From contig CM061231.1 of the NCBI GenBank assembly GCA_030844895.1, forward strand, positions 136,619,023 through 136,683,022: a stretch of 64,000 bases of DNA, written 5' to 3'. The notes under the pieces are model-generated. The model saw only the letters and a list, made by a program, of their open reading frames with translations. It was not told the DNA's origin and made no database searches. Shown here in pieces: positions 33,824-46,842 of the stretch. The DNA comes from Ambrosia x helenae. Lineage: Eukaryota; Streptophyta; Magnoliopsida; Asterales; Asteraceae. Every line of letters begins with the position of its first letter. Within the stretch, counting starts at the first letter, position 1. Position numbers and translations under genes: made by a program.

Positions 33824-36800
33824 TATGACAACAGTCAACATAACAGGTCAACGACCGTACATGTTTCATTCATTACGTCATTATATGTGCATTTTTAGAC
33901 AATTTGCATACACTATACCCCCCAGGCTAGTAGAGCATGAGTTAATCAGAAAACTCAACACAATACACTTGTTTAGTCATACAACACCCGGACATGCCAT
34001 CAAACAAACATTACAAGAGCTTGTTGCCATCTAACACATGATAATGCACCCCTAACACACGTTTGTGAACACAAAGATTATCATGGGATGTCATTAAACA
34101 AACCCATGACACATATGAAACAAAATACATGTTAATGTTGTCATCAAGAGGCATGGGACATAACTAACTCTTACCCTTGTGAAACCGGATGATATTCCTA
34201 TATCAACGGGTACCAAAGGTTATCTAATGGGCATAACATACAATCACACTACCATTAACATAGGTGGGCCAATTTATTTACAAGAAAACAAGGTCTAGAA
34301 TCATAGCTAAACCATTTATCTTGGAACTACACAAGCTATACTCAATCGTATAAATGTACACCCACACCCACACTAACAACCAAGAACACTTTGCACCTAT
34401 CTACCTTGACTAGTTCCCTACATATATATACATATATATGATCGAACACATGGACACCTACTCAACTTTATACCTACACAAACTCATGAATGACAAAGTC
34501 CTTTCCTTTGATTCCTGATTTCGGCCGATTCATCACACACACCACACGAAAACATCTTATCAATCCAACACTACTCTATGTGAGATCCTAAACCTAAGGT
34601 TCCTAAACCACTCTAGCCGATCCACAAGTCAAGAGAGGTCACCATCACTCTAAGTTTATATCCAATTAGTTAAACATAAGTTCATGACACCACCCAAGGC
34701 TCTAAACCTTTCCAATTTTAGTGTAGAACAAACATTCTTCCACCTTCCAAGGTTTCGGCCGAAAAGGGGCACCACAAGAAACATAATAGGACAAGCTAGG
34801 AACACATGTATTGTCACCATCCTAACTCCTAGGAGGCCTTTATGGCCGAACCAATGAGGAAACAACACCACGGCTAAAGGACAAGTGATGAAGGACATCT
34901 AGAAGCTCATGAGGTCAACCATTTCACCAAAGTGGCAATCTAGACAAGGTATGACACCATGTTAAAGTGAGTCAACCCTCCCTAAATGTTGATGCCCAAA
35001 AATCGGCCCATGCTCAAGCATGCTAGCCATCACCTTGTTTGTTAGTGTCTTACACATTCCTTACACCCTTTCATGTATAAAACAACTAAACACTTCAACA
35101 TCCTAAGCTAACACACTTACCACAATTGTGATCCCTTGTTTTCCTCACCCTTTTTGCTCGAAATCCACCAAGAAAAGACAAGGAGATCTTTGTCTCATGA
35201 AGGGTCACTATCCAACTCATGCCACTAAGTTACACCTAAGTAGAAGGAGTAGACTTTCACCATAGGACTTACACAATGAGGCTTGCCATATATATCACCC
35301 CTAGACTCATACATATTGGCCGAACACTAAGCATGGAGGAATGAAAAGACAACTAAAGACCTTACATGGATTAGGAAGCTAACCTATGACTAGATATGGC
35401 AAAGAGTTGTCAACTTACCTTAGAATTTGCCTATAAAAGGAGCCTTATAACATCCAAACACCTTGCACCACCCATCTCACAAACACTCATCCACTACACT
35501 CTCATTCTACTCGGCTCTAGAAGCTACACCCGAAGAGAAACAAGATCGAAGGAAGGATCAAGGATCAAGCACTCGACTAGCCTCACCTCACTTCAAATAG
35601 GTAAGATCTTAAGCCCTTCTAATCTTTTAGACACCATTCCATTCGATCTTAAGGTTCTACACCCGACCATAGGCCTTAATCACTATCGGCTCACACACAC
35701 ACTCACTAGGCACGAGCATGATCACTATGTAAAGGTTCAATGCTATACTAAGCCTAGTAGCCGAAATCATCTAACAACTAGAACAAATCGTCTCTATCTA
35801 AGCATTGTTATCTAAATAATGTCTTGAGACAAAGTCATGGTGTAATAAAACATGTTAGCAATCAGATTTATGAACAAACTAGTGTTAAGACACTTGTGAA
35901 ACTAAAAGCTTTCTTTTGGTATAAAGACAATCGAGTCTCACTTAAAACGAACCCAAGTTGATTTCAAAACATCCATTATTCTTTTACAAACATAGATCGG
36001 CCCAATAGAAGCCACTAAAGGATGGATTACTAGGCACATATTATGAAATTGTTTCGGCTATAGCTAATAAACATGTGTTAACAAGAGCCGAAACATGTGT
36101 TACCTCACAAATGGTTTCAAAAGAGGAAATAAACATGTGTTAAGCAATGTTTTCTCAAAAACCAACCACACATGGTGATTTGGTGCTAACATACGACCCA
36201 AATACCCCATGTGGGGCTCATTATAGCTCATCATGGTTACTACATTTCGAAACACCAAAGTCTCGGAACTATATATTTTATAGAACACTAACAAGTGTCA
36301 TGTACAATGAAACACACCAAACACAACGGTCCACAAGTGTCGGGTGACCAATTTGTATGATAAACAACTTCCGGATGACTTACCATGTCCATAATGATCA
36401 TAGGATATCATTTGTCAGGACGGTGATCATCTACTAGCTCACTAGACCACACACGACTCAAACAAGTGAGTTTTCTGTGGCCCCATTTTACTATTTTACA
36501 TTTTGGGGGAAATACATGCATCAATACTCGTGTCATTTTCAAGTGTGTGTAGATTCTAGCATGACTACCATGTGGAACAAGAGACATTTTGGTTCATAAG
36601 CTCACTAGTCCTCGTACATCGTTCACTGTAACCATTAGCTAGACATTTAGCCATGGAACACTTTAATAGATCTATTGGGTTGACACCCCACTCTTGGTTA
36701 GTCGCTCTAACCGGCCACATGCAAAAGAGTGTTAGTATTCTACTATACTTACATTGTCTTTAGTGTACAATGCGCGAGGCACCACAGTCAAGAGGTTTGG

Positions 36801-37226
36801 TTACGGGACTCATAGGTCTCACAATGATCATTTGCTTAGCTAGCTTATGATTGGTCAAACACGAATGACACGTTCATTTTATAGTACATACAAACCCATA
36901 GACTCACCAACATTATTGTTGACAAAACTCTTTATGCACGTGTTTTAGGTAACTAATGGAGGGCCACCGAGGATTGAGGGAAGGGTTCGAGCATGCACCC
37001 CGTGGTACCACATTGATGGTTGTTGTCGGTTACAAGTTATTATGTTTTCATTTTCCATGAAACAATGTCTTTTATGATATCATTTTGGTTTAATATTCAA
37101 TAAATTCAAGACAATTACCATCACTTATGGTGGTACTATTTCAATAAATGTGTATTGCTTGAACCTTGTGCTTGACAACCTTTCGGTCGTTGCACTCCCA
37201 TGTTTCTGCCTTGGCGGGGTGTGACA
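33824..37226 (+). mobile_element. long solo LTR, 3.4 kb
   Basis: The start tatgacaacagtcaac resembles the family A start tgtgacaaccgtcac (first G mutated), and the end ttggcggggtgtgaca resembles ggttggggtgttaca. Flanks are gtcat (33819-33823) and gtcgt (37227-37231), a 5-bp duplication with one change. No gag-pol inside; many short frames carry no known motif. It contains repeated cggccgaa words. Probably Ty3/gypsy. Confidence 0.65.
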
Positions 37227-37395
37227 GTCGTTTGCTTAGGTTTGTGTATGTTAGGCAACATTTCGTTTGGTTTGTTTTAGGAGTATGGGTAATGGGATGC
37301 CTATAAATAGGTTCCTTAACCATTCTCCTTTCATATAAAACATGACAAAACTCTAACGAAACACTGCCTAACATACACAAACATAAATAAACGAC
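37227..37395. mobile_element. 169-bp foldback MITE
   Basis: gtcgtttgcttaggtttgtg...tatgttaggca pairs with tgcctaacatacacaaacat...aataaacgac. The neighbouring solo LTR has inserted at its left edge. Confidence 0.75.
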
Positions 37396-38108
37396 TTTCT
37401 AGACTTGTCACCAAGCTAGGTAATATACATATAGTGCATTTACAAGGAAGAAAAATAATTAAAACACAATTTATGATTTATTAACTTTTTGCAAGAAATA
37501 TCTTTCATAATAGTATAATAGTGTGGAGTAGGGAGAGACATGAGGAAAAGATTGAAACAAGAATTTTCTAGCTAGAAAGTTGTTGATGTTGAACATTGAT
37601 GAACAATTTTTACTTTGTGTTAACTTTTTATTTGAGAGCTACATAAAGACATACAAAATCAACTTCAAAATCAGCTTGAACATTACGAGATTGCTTGAGT
37701 TGAAGTTTAATCAATTCAAATCTCTCAATAAACACCTCTAATTCCGTATGTTTAAACAATTTTAATTCCATGTGACAAAACGTGAGAAATACATACGATC
37801 ATGTGAAAGAAAAACATAACGAAAACACTACCATAGTTTCTTAGTCCGTCGTCGTTACTTTTTATTTGTATTGACAAACTAACATACTATTTTATATGTC
37901 AGCATCATGTCGTAGTTAAAGTTTAAACCCTCCTCACCTTATGCAAAATAAAATGGTAGAAATTTGAAGGTTTTAAAACACAGAGGGTACAAAACAAAAA
38001 GTAAAAAAAGATTTGGACTACTAATAATTAAAATAAAAACTAATAAAAGCATCATCAACGATACTCTTCCTATATTCCCGTCACTCATAAAACAAACAGT
38101 TCCTTACA
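37396..38108. other. intergenic, upstream of UBLCP1
   Basis: AT-rich, no gene. The last about 100 bp should be the UBLCP1 promoter and 5'UTR; no clear TATA box can be named. Confidence 0.5.
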
Positions 38109-41100
38109 ATGGCCGATGCAGTATCATCTTCATCATCGTCGTCGTTAACATCTCCGGCAACAGAGGAGGAGCTAACACTCACCGTTAAATGGAGCGGCAA
38201 GGAGTACACCGTCAGACTCTGCGCCGACGACTCCGTCGCTGAACTAAAACGCCGAATTTGCCAACTCACGACCGTTCTCCCTAAACGACAGAAACTTCTT
38301 TACCCTAAAATTGGATCTAAACTCGCTGATGATTCCGTCATTCTATCAACTCTTCCTCTCAAATCGTCTCTTAAAATGACAATGATCGGGTATACATACC
38401 TATTTGTTTTTAATCAGTTTTAGTTAATCATATTATTATATTATTATTATTGTTAGATCTGATGATTAGTTGTTTTATATTAATACGGTTTGACTGAATT
38501 GGCGTTCATTTAATATCTGTTTACTGCTGCAAAAGTATAGTTATAAAATGGTTTATATATGAAGACCTAAATATGTTTTTTTTAGGTTAGCAAAAAACTA
38601 GTTCTGCTAGGACTCTTGTAGTGCTTTATATGATTGTTAATTTGTTATGTAGTTAGGTTATCATGTTTGAGGGCCAAGGTGACACATTTTTTTTCTTTAA
38701 GAGTGAAGCATATAAATCGGTAGAAACGTTTCTGCTAGTTTTATTATATGATAGAACCAACAAACTGATCACAAATGTTATTTGTGGTTGATTTTGTAAA
38801 AAGCTTGTACTATATAAAAATGATTGCCGGTGTGCCACCACTAAAAGACCAGGCCAGGCAAGACCGTAACATTAAAACAATGTAAAAAATTGATTTGGAT
38901 TTTAAAACTTCTGCAAGGTGTTAAAGTTAGGGGGTGTTTGTTTTTCTACTAGAAGTGCTTCTGGTCACTTATGTCTGCGCCGTGCAGACGCGGGCAGACA
39001 TTTGGGGCGGGAAGCTTGTTTGTTTTTCAGAAGACAAAACTCTTCAGAAGCTCTTCCTCACCTCTTCCTCAAACAGACTTGTACCCACATCTTCTCAATT
39101 CTCCAAACCTCTTCTCCCACAAAACAATAAACATCCTCCTCTTCCTCATCCTTCTTCACCTTCTTCTCTTCTCATTCTTCTCTTCTTCTTCTCCTCCTCC
39201 ATCCCCTCCCCTCCGCCGCCGCCGCCACCGCCCTCCTCCTCTCACCTTTGACACCGCCGCCCCGCCCTTCTCTTCATCCTCACAGTCGACCGACGCCCTC
39301 CTCCTTCCTCCCCACCATGCCTTTTTCCTCCTTCCTCATCCCGCCGTTGACCCCTCCCTCCTCTTCCTTTTGTCGACCGCCGGCCTCGTCTGAAGAACAG
39401 CTGATATTAACCTAATTTTTCTGCAACAAAGTCGCTGCAACACAAACACACAGGAAAATCCCTCTGCTTCTCTATAAAATTTGTCGGTGCTAAATTATTT
39501 ACAATATTGTGAATTGATTGAACTTAAAAGTTTACTAAAGTCTACAAAAGTCAAAATATGAGTTGTTTTGAACAAAGTTCTTTTGATCTGTGTACAGGTA
39601 ATAATATAATATTATTATTTGGTTTTTTAAGAAAGTTTTGATCTGATCTTTACGTAATAATAATAATTATAATAATAATAATATTTGGGTTTTGATTTCT
39701 AGATAGACACAGGGAGGGAGAGAGAAAGATAGGGGAGGAATGGTGATGATGTGTGTGGGTTTTGGTTGCTTATGGTTAGGATGGGTTGTAGTGTGTTATG
39801 GTTTTAGGTTATGGTGCAGAATTTAATAAACAAACAGTCTTTTCCTTGCAGACTGCAGACCTTTGGTCCACCACTTCTCCTGCAGATGTCTGCAGATGTG
39901 GTCCACAGACTGCAGACCTTTTGACTCAGAAAAAACAAACAGCACCTTAGTTTCTTTATCTGAAAGTAGATAAACGGTTTGAAATTTGATATTGGTTTAA
40001 AAAAGCACGCCTGAGGCTCTTGGAAAAGCGCTTTTTTGGAGGTGCTCATCTACATGAGGCGCGCCTAAGGTATGAGGCGCTAAGACGCCTGAGTTGCCGC
40101 TTCAGTCAAAATTAGGGTTTATTTGGACCAAACGTAAAAATAAGGGGTTTTTTTTTTTAAAGATTTTGAAGTGTGTTTTGGCATCAATGTATGTTTTAAT
40201 GAAGTGTTTACGTGTGTTTTATAATTATGTTTTTGTGTTTAGGATTGATTAACAAGTAGAATATGTCGTATTGACTTGTTTAAATATTTTTAATTTTTTT
40301 TTTACCTTGGGCGCCTCACATACGTGATGCTCTCGCCCCATGCCTCTCGCCTTAGCTTTTTGAACCATAGCGCATCGGAGCGCATCACACTTTTTTAAAC
40401 CAAGAATTTGATGTCAAGTGTAATCTTAATACTTTACAATTTGCGTATGGAAACCTATTTATTATTATTTTAAATTAGCAAAAAACTTAGGTTATCCTAT
40501 TTGAGGGCCAAGATGCATCTTTCTCTTTTTCTGTAGGAGTGAAGCATATAAAGCGGTAGGGACATTTTTGCTAGTTGCTACGGTGCTACCTCATATGAGA
40601 GAATTAGAGAACTAACAATACCTTTTAGATAGCATGGTGAACTGATCACAGATGTAGTAAATGAGTATGGTTCATGATTCTACTACCGGTATCAGGGCAA
40701 CTCTTACCGGGCACTCACTGACACATATAAAGAGCTGGTTTCATATTTGGCTCATTAACTTTTTGGTGGTTGTTTGCCCTACTTGAGGATGGTGGATTTT
40801 TTAGCAACAATCATAGTTGTCAAAGGCGTAAAGCGCACTCAAGGCGCTTTGGTACTACCGCCTCTCACCTAGGCGAGAAGCGCAAATAAAGCGTGGGTCT
40901 GAGAAAAAAAAAAAGCGCAAATTAAAAAAGGGGTAAAAACACCAAAAACACTAAAAAATAACAACTATCAGCAATAAAGATCAATATAAAAAAGTAGCAC
41001 CAAGATTAAAAACCACCAAAATATCCAAATAACAAGTTGTTCATGCTTGAAAGCCAAAAAAAAGTTCAAAATGTAAAAAATAATAAAACATCAAATCCAA

Positions 41101-44100
41101 AAGGTCTTCTATCAATAATTAGAGTCGTCATCGACGTCAATTGCCTTCCCTTTTCCCGCTGCATCCACTTGCTCTTCCACTTGGTCTTCATCAGAGTCTT
41201 CATTAATCAATGTCCTTGAAGCAAACGGCCTTGAAGTAGACGACTGTGAAGATCTTGTTTGTCTACGCTCCCCTGCTCCGCTTGCTACTCCAACAACATC
41301 CCAGCTCAAGTTTCCATCATCATCATCAAAAACTCTGTCTTCATCCATCTTCCCTGTCAACCACTCATTGCTATCATCAATCTCATCCAGTGAGATCATA
41401 TGCTACATCCGCATCACGTCTATTCTTAAGCATCTTGTTGTATTTAACATACACAAGATCATGCAAAATCTGGTGTTCTAGACGATTCCGCTTCTTTGAA
41501 TGGATCTGTTAAAGAATTGTATAAATATTAGATATAAGATAAGATGAATCAAACTTCAAAAATAGATTTTAAAGACTACTTACATGCTAAAAGGTACTCC
41601 AGTTTCGTTCACACCCGGATGAACTGCATGTTAAACTTAGCACCCTAACAGCTAGTTGTTGCAAATTTGGAGTGCCAAATTTGCAAATTTATTTTATTCT
41701 ACAATGAATAATATTTCTTTCAATTTCATCATGACCACACAACTAGTTCCAAATTTGCAACAACTAGCTGTTATCGTGCTAAGTTTAACATGCAGTTCAT
41801 CCGGGTGTGAACGAAACTGGAGTACCTTTGAGCATGTAAGTAGTCTTTAAAATCTATTTTTGACGTTTGATTCATCTTATCTTATATCTAATACTTATAC
41901 GATTTTTTAACAGATCCATTTAAAGAAGTGGAATCGTCTAGAACACCCAAAATTGCATGATCTTGTGTATGTTAAATACAACAAGATGCTTAAGAATAGA
42001 CGTGATGCGGATGTAGCCTATGATCCCATATCACTGGATGTGATTGATGATAGCAAAGAGTGGTTGACAGAGAAGATGGATGAAGACAGGGTTTTTTGAT
42101 GATGACGGAAACTTGACCTGGGATGTTGTTGGAGAAGCAAGCGGAGCAGGGGAGCGTAGACAAACAAGATCTTCACAGCCGTCTACTTCAAGGCCATCTA
42201 CGTCAAGGCCGTCTGCTTCAAGGACATTGATTGATGAAGAGCAAGTGGATGCAGCTGGAAAAGGGAAGGCAATTGATGTCGATGACGACTCTGATTATTG
42301 ATGGAAGACCTTTTGGATTTGAAGTTTTATTATTTTTTACATTTTGAACTTTTTTTTGGTTTTCAAGCATGAACTTTTTATTTGGATATTTTGGTGGTTT
42401 TTAATATTGGTGCTGCTTTATTATATTGATCTTTATTGCTGATAGTTGTTATTTTTTAGTGTTTTTACCCTTTTTTTTTAATTTGCGTTTTTTTTTTCTC
42501 AGGCCCACGCTTTATTTGCGCTTCTCGCCTAGGCGAGAGGCAATACCAAAGCGCCTTGAGTGCGCTTTACGCCTTTGACAACTATGCACTCTACACAACC
42601 AAACATACATATATTGCTTACCTGTATCTTTGCTGATAGAAATGGTATTAACTTATATATGACTGACAAATATGTTAATGCTTGATTAATGTAGTACTGT
42701 TGAGGATGATATAATCGTCGATCAAGTTGATTCTCCAGAAATTGTTGATGATTTTGAAATCGGGCAAGATGAAGCTGTAGACATTAAAGACAAAGAGGTT
42801 AACAAGCATAAACTAAAGAGACGTATTGATCAATACAAGGCAGGTCTTTCTAATCTCCATCTTTGCCTTTTAAATGTTTTTATCATTTTTGAAAAAAGGT
42901 TTAGCTTCATTACACAGTCATTTTAATTAGATGAGACCGTTTTGATCCATTTACTTTTAAAGGGTCTCATTGGGTTATGATCCATTTAGCTAAAAGGGAA
43001 ATCAGTCAAATGGTATTGAAAGTTGCCCCAAGTTCATTCTTAGGAGATGCGGCCTTCTGAATTGTTTTATTCAAAGATTTAGATTATTGTGGTGCTTTCA
43101 ATTTTATTATCATAGTGACGTCGCACATCGTATTCAGGCTGGATGGTGTAAGTGGAGAGCAGCATCTGGAGTTCTGTGCGATAAGAGGTTCCCAACTAAA
43201 CTAAAGGGAAAATTTTATAGGGCTGCAGTTCGACCTGCTATGATGTATGGGACTGACTGTTGGGCCATCAAAAAGACACAGTTACGCAAGATGGAAGTGG
43301 CGGAGATGAGGATGTTGAGGTGGATGTGTGGTCACACTAGGCTAGATCGGATTAGAAATGAGGTTCTTAGGAAGAGGTTAGAAGTGGCTAACATAGCAGA
43401 TAAGATAAAGGAGGGAAGATTAAGATGGTTTGGTCATGTGAAGCGGAGACATACGACAGCCCCAGTCAGAAGAGTGGAAGACCTCACGGTGGAGGGGAGG
43501 AGGAGTAGAGGCAGACCCAAATTGACTTGGGTCGATCGGATTAGACAAGATTTGTTAGAATTGCACCTCTCTGAGGATATGGTCCAAGATAGAAATTCGT
43601 GGAGGCGTAGGATTAAAGTTAAAGATTTTTAGGATTTAAGATTAACTAGGAATTAGGGATGGTCTCTATGCATGTTTATATATATATATATATATAAATA
43701 TATTTGTATGTTATAGTATGTTATACATTCACATTTTTTTTTTTTTTTTGCCTAATTATTCTTTGATATACAGTGTGCATTTGTTTTTGTCGAGCCGGGG
43801 TCTCTCTGGAAGCAGCCTCTCTATCGCTAAAGATAGGGGTAAGGTTTGCCTACATCTTACCCTCCCCAGACCCTACTAATAGCGTCGCTATTCGTGGGAT
43901 TTTCCTGGGTACGGTTGTTGTTGTTGTTGTAGTTATGGTACTAATTATTAACAAAACATATAAAATGGATAAGAAAATTGTATGTTGGTCAACGCAACCC
44001 GGTCTGGCCTGTTTTGACATGTACCAAAAGATGACCTGTTTAAGCCATAAGTCCTAAGCTCAATTCGTATCATTACCCAACCCATCTAACTTTCCACCTC

Positions 44101-45668
44101 TAAGCTTAATTTATGTATTTATGGTTCTCCTTCAGGTTTACCAGTATGATCCTTTTGTATAATGCTCATCTGATTTTGAGAAGTTGTCCAACTTATGAAT
44201 TACGGTCAACCTTTACAAATCCAAATGAAAATACAAAAACCTATATAATAGCAAATGAGAAAGGTTGATCAATGTTACTTATGATTGATTTAGTTGATAT
44301 AGGTTATGATTAGTCTGTGACGTTCATCTGTGCATAATTGTTGATTATGATATATGTTAATGGATACTTGATTGTAGATTGAACTCAGAAATCCATGCCG
44401 GAAAGGGAAAAAGCTTCTTGTGTTGGATATAGACTATACTCTCTTTGACCATCGGTCAACTGCAGAAAACTCGCTTCAACTCATGCGCCCTTGTAAGAAG
44501 CTTACATAAATTCCACTTTGAAATAATAAAAACGATAATAACCAATTAAGTAACGCCACCCTTCGCTAACTTACTAACAAATGCAGATCTCCACGAGTTC
44601 TTGACAGCTGCTTATGCAGAGTATGACATCATTATATGGTCTGCAACAAGGTTAGCCTTTAGCAAATATTATGTAACCTATGGTTAAGTGAAAAAAATTA
44701 TATTTGGTGACAGTAAAATATTAATTCCTTCGTGCAGCATGAAATGGGTTGAGTTGAAGATGGGTCAGCTTGGGGTACTGAGCAATCCCAATTACAAAAT
44801 TACTGCTCTTTTAGACCATTTAGCAATGATCACAGTTCAGTCAGATAGCAGAGGAATCTTTGACTGCAAACCACTTGGGTTAATTTGGGCTCATTTTCCT
44901 GAGGTTTGATTTTTACTAGTTTGTGTTTCGCACTTTACATAATTCATTAATGGGTTGATACCATTAAAAAACCAACATATTTTCTTGTCTTGCACGGAAA
45001 AACCTTAACCCAATTTTGGTATGTTAAAGTGCCTAAACTTGTAAAAAATACACGAAATTCAACCTAGTTTTGGTTTATTTAAGTTTCAACTTGTCCGGAA
45101 TTCATGTACTTGTGAAATAAAGTCAAAATAATGATATTTTACCTCTTAAATTGGTCAAAATAAGAGGATATAACAGATTTTGACTGGTTTAAAGGTTCTT
45201 TTTTTTTTTTTGTTCAAAATAAGTGCACCCTAGCCAGATTTAGGGACTTTAATATACCAAAATTGGATTGATTCGTCTATTTTTATTGACTTTAGGAACT
45301 TTAACATTCCAAAACTAGGTTAATGGGCTTTTCGTGTAAAATAAGGAAGTTTTTTTTTTTTTCGGTACAATTCAATAATTAACTAGTGGTGTTCTGATTT
45401 CATAATGATTTGGGTGCAGTTTTACAGTCCAAAGAACACGATAATGTTTGATGATCTAAGAAGGAACTTTGTAATGAATCCACAGAATGGGTTAACCATA
45501 AAACCGTTCAGAAAGGCGCATGAAAACCGAGACACGGACAGGGAGCTAGTGAAGCTGACACAGTACCTGCTTGCCATTGCTGATCTTGATGACATCAGCG
45601 TTCTTGATCACAAGAAGTGGGAGTCATATGATGAGGTGGCAAATATCAAGCGAAGGCGTCACTCATGA
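38109..45668 (+). CDS. UBLCP1: ubiquitin-like domain CTD phosphatase
   Basis: A nuclear phosphatase of the HAD/FCP1 type. The animal homologue acts on RNA polymerase II CTD and on the 26S proteasome. Exons: 38109-38389, 42695-42839, 44378-44492, 44587-44650, 44738-44903, 45420-45668, giving 339 residues in one intact frame. The ubiquitin-like domain is at residues about 22-95 (LTVKWSGKEYTVRLCADDSV). The linker is acidic (VDDFEIGQDEAVDIKD). The catalytic loop KLLVLDIDYTLFDHRST holds the DxDxT signature. Later motifs IIWSATSMKW, NTIMFDDLRRNFVMNPQNGL and a basic tail KRRRHS complete the family pattern. Intron 2 uses a GC donor (aag|gcaggt). Intron 1 (4.3 kb) and intron 2 (1.5 kb) are filled with transposons. 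It faces the bZIP gene downstream. Confidence 0.95.
38583..38830 (+). repeat. intron segment, partly duplicated at 40465-40690
   Basis: ttagcaaaaaact...gagggccaagg...gtgaagcatataaa.cggtag and aactgatcaca occur in the same order in both places with many differences. It is an old local duplication within UBLCP1 intron 1, now separated by two transposons. Confidence 0.65.
38930..39946. mobile_element. PIF/Harbinger (Tourist-like) element, copy 1
   Basis: Ends GGGGGTGTTTGTTTTT / AAAAAACAAACAGCACC with a 3-bp TTA duplication (38927-38929, 39947-39949). Subterminal repeats of ctgcagac and an internal CT/CCG-rich stretch. It is the same family as 52313-54080 but inverted relative to it. No transposase. 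Confidence 0.88.
39991..40404. mobile_element. 414-bp MITE with palindromic ends
   Basis: attggtttaaaaaagc / cttttttaaaccaag ends between copies of aatttgat (39983-39990, 40405-40412), an 8-bp duplication. The interior has gcgcctcac/gaggcgc words. Confidence 0.75.
40465..40690 (+). repeat. second copy of intron duplication
   Basis: Counterpart of 38583-38830, sharing gagggccaag, gtgaagcatataaagcggtag and gaactgatcacagatgt. Confidence 0.65.
41246..41399 (-). pseudogene. hAT transposase C-terminus, left arm
   Basis: The minus frame 41399-41112 reads MISLDEIDDSNEWLTGKMDE, then DRVFDDDDGNLSWDVVGVAS and an S/R-rich tail. It is the inverted partner of the plus-strand copy at 42000-42300. It lacks all catalytic residues. 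Confidence 0.7.
41740..42301 (+). pseudogene. hAT transposase C-terminus, right arm
   Basis: Exon piece with NLQQLAVIVLSLTCSSSGC and ERNWSTFEHV, a likely intron (taagtag...aacag), then IHLKKWNRLEHPKLHDLVYV. It continues to the DDDGNLTWDVVGEASGAGE tail after a frame slip near 42090. This is the dimerisation domain only. Confidence 0.8.
43114..43930 (+). mobile_element. 5'-truncated RTE-type LINE in UBLCP1 intron 2
   Basis: ORF end 43120-43632 reads DVAHRIQAGWCKWRAASGVL, later RKMEVAEMRMLRWMCGHTRL and GRLRWFGHVKRR. This is the conserved C-terminal region after the RT domain of plant RTE elements. The 3'UTR (43633-43910) is shared with the copies at 1.3 and 48.7 kb. The tail is (TTG)n at 43914-43930. 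Sense orientation relative to the host gene. No target duplication recognised. Confidence 0.85.
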
Positions 45669-45952
45669 GATCTTGTTCTTCTCTCAGATTTATTATTTGC
45701 TAATACTTTGTAGTTTTTTAATTGAAGGACCTATTATTTTATGATGCAAGACACTTGTTATTTCCCTAAATTAAATTATGAAAATGGCATCTCGTTGAAG
45801 CTGATTCTTATCTATGTGCGATGCGCTCTCTTTATTTTTAGTAATACATAGTATATACTTAAGTGACTAGTGTGTGCAAAGCGAAGCTGGTTTGTCCACA
45901 AACTTTAATTCTAGTACAGTTAAATATAAAACTTAAAGGATAAGTTCACAAA
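45669..45952. other. UBLCP1 3' region and spacer
   Basis: AT-rich, expected to contain the 3'UTR and polyadenylation signals of UBLCP1. No other gene. Confidence 0.5.
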
Positions 45953-46025
45953 GCCGTTCTAGCTCAGTTGGTAGAGCGCGTGGCTTTTAACCACGTGGTC
46001 GTGGGTTCGAGTCCCACGGATGGCG
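45953..46025 (+). tRNA. tRNA-Lys (anticodon UUU)
   Basis: 73 nt. Acceptor gccgttc pairs with ggatggc (two wobbles), discriminator G. D arm agctcagttggtagagc. Anticodon stem cgtgg/ccacg around loop cttttaa. T arm gtggg-ttcgagt-cccac. The A and B boxes are canonical. No intron. A transcription stop of several T lies about 20 nt downstream (tattttttg). Confidence 0.95.
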
Positions 46026-46842
46026 TTATGAGTGAATCAATATTTTTTGTATGGCATACATGTTTTTTTTATCTTGTTCTCAATCTTACATGAGAGCACC
46101 TGAGCCCGGAACTTTTACCATTTAGACTATGAGATGAATAAATAAATAGTTGGCATATTAGCTCTTCAATAAAAGTATAACAGTCCACACACTCAACCAC
46201 CACACTTAACCTCCCTAAGGTGAAACTCACAAATAGTTTATCTTTGTTTTAGTTGCATTAAAACTTAACCAACTTTTATCAAGTTTCTAATATTTCTGGT
46301 AACCACACTGTTTTCACCCAATGGACAGCAACTGTTTTTTTAGCCCACATAAAAAGGGGCAACATGGGTTACCATTTTTGGTCTAGTAACATGTTAACGA
46401 ACTTACGAAAGTGTCGTTCAATACAGAACCAACTTTAAGTTGAGAATTGCAAGAACCGCATAAACACATGTTCCAGTTATCTTAAGATTAACTGATACAT
46501 ACATATAAGTGTTTATATGGTTCTCACGGGATCTATTTAAATTTGTTTGAGTAACCATAGTTTGAAAGTTTTAAGGGTAGGTGCTGATTAAAATTTAAAA
46601 CCAAAGTCAGTTACCAGAAATGGACATTGAACCATACTTGGTTAAATATTATGCAATAATCTGTTGTCATTGAGATTATGATAAAATGTGTGGTCAGAAG
46701 ACATTCTTAACAAGCCGGCACCGCACCAAGTTCCTTATTTTTTAAAGAAAGGTTTGCAAATTGAGATTGCATGTTATCTCTACTGTTGGTGTGGCGCCCA
46801 CGGCTAGCAAGTGGTTGGTCTGTTGGCGGGTGTTGCCGTTGC
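46026..46842. other. spacer and damaged bZIP 3' end
   Basis: 46740-46842 still reads (minus strand, other frame) as the former C-terminal tail of the bZIP protein: ALYKQRQHPPTDQPLASRG, then RHTNSRDNMQSQFANLSL. The remainder shows no gene. Confidence 0.55.

Larger units (their letters stand above)
40812..42586. mobile_element. foldback of two inverted hAT 3' ends
   Basis: Left arm 40812 to about 41676 is the reverse complement of about 41750-42586. Outer ends are catagttgtcaaaggcg / cgcctttgacaactatg; the spacer is about 75 bp. Each arm carries the last two exons of an Ac/hAT transposase: the dimerisation motif LQQLAVIVLSLTCSSSGCERNWSTFEH, read in two pieces (LSLTCSSSGCERNW and STFEHV), then LKKWNRLEHPKLHDLVYVKYN, WLTEKMDEDRVF and an S/T-rich tail. 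No 8-bp duplication is evident. The arms differ by small changes, so the structure is not brand new. Confidence 0.88.

Noticed and set aside
35396..35815. Forward frame of 139 codons in the long solo LTR
   Set aside because: No motif, many rare-looking residue combinations, and located within an LTR. It is a chance frame in stop-poor DNA.
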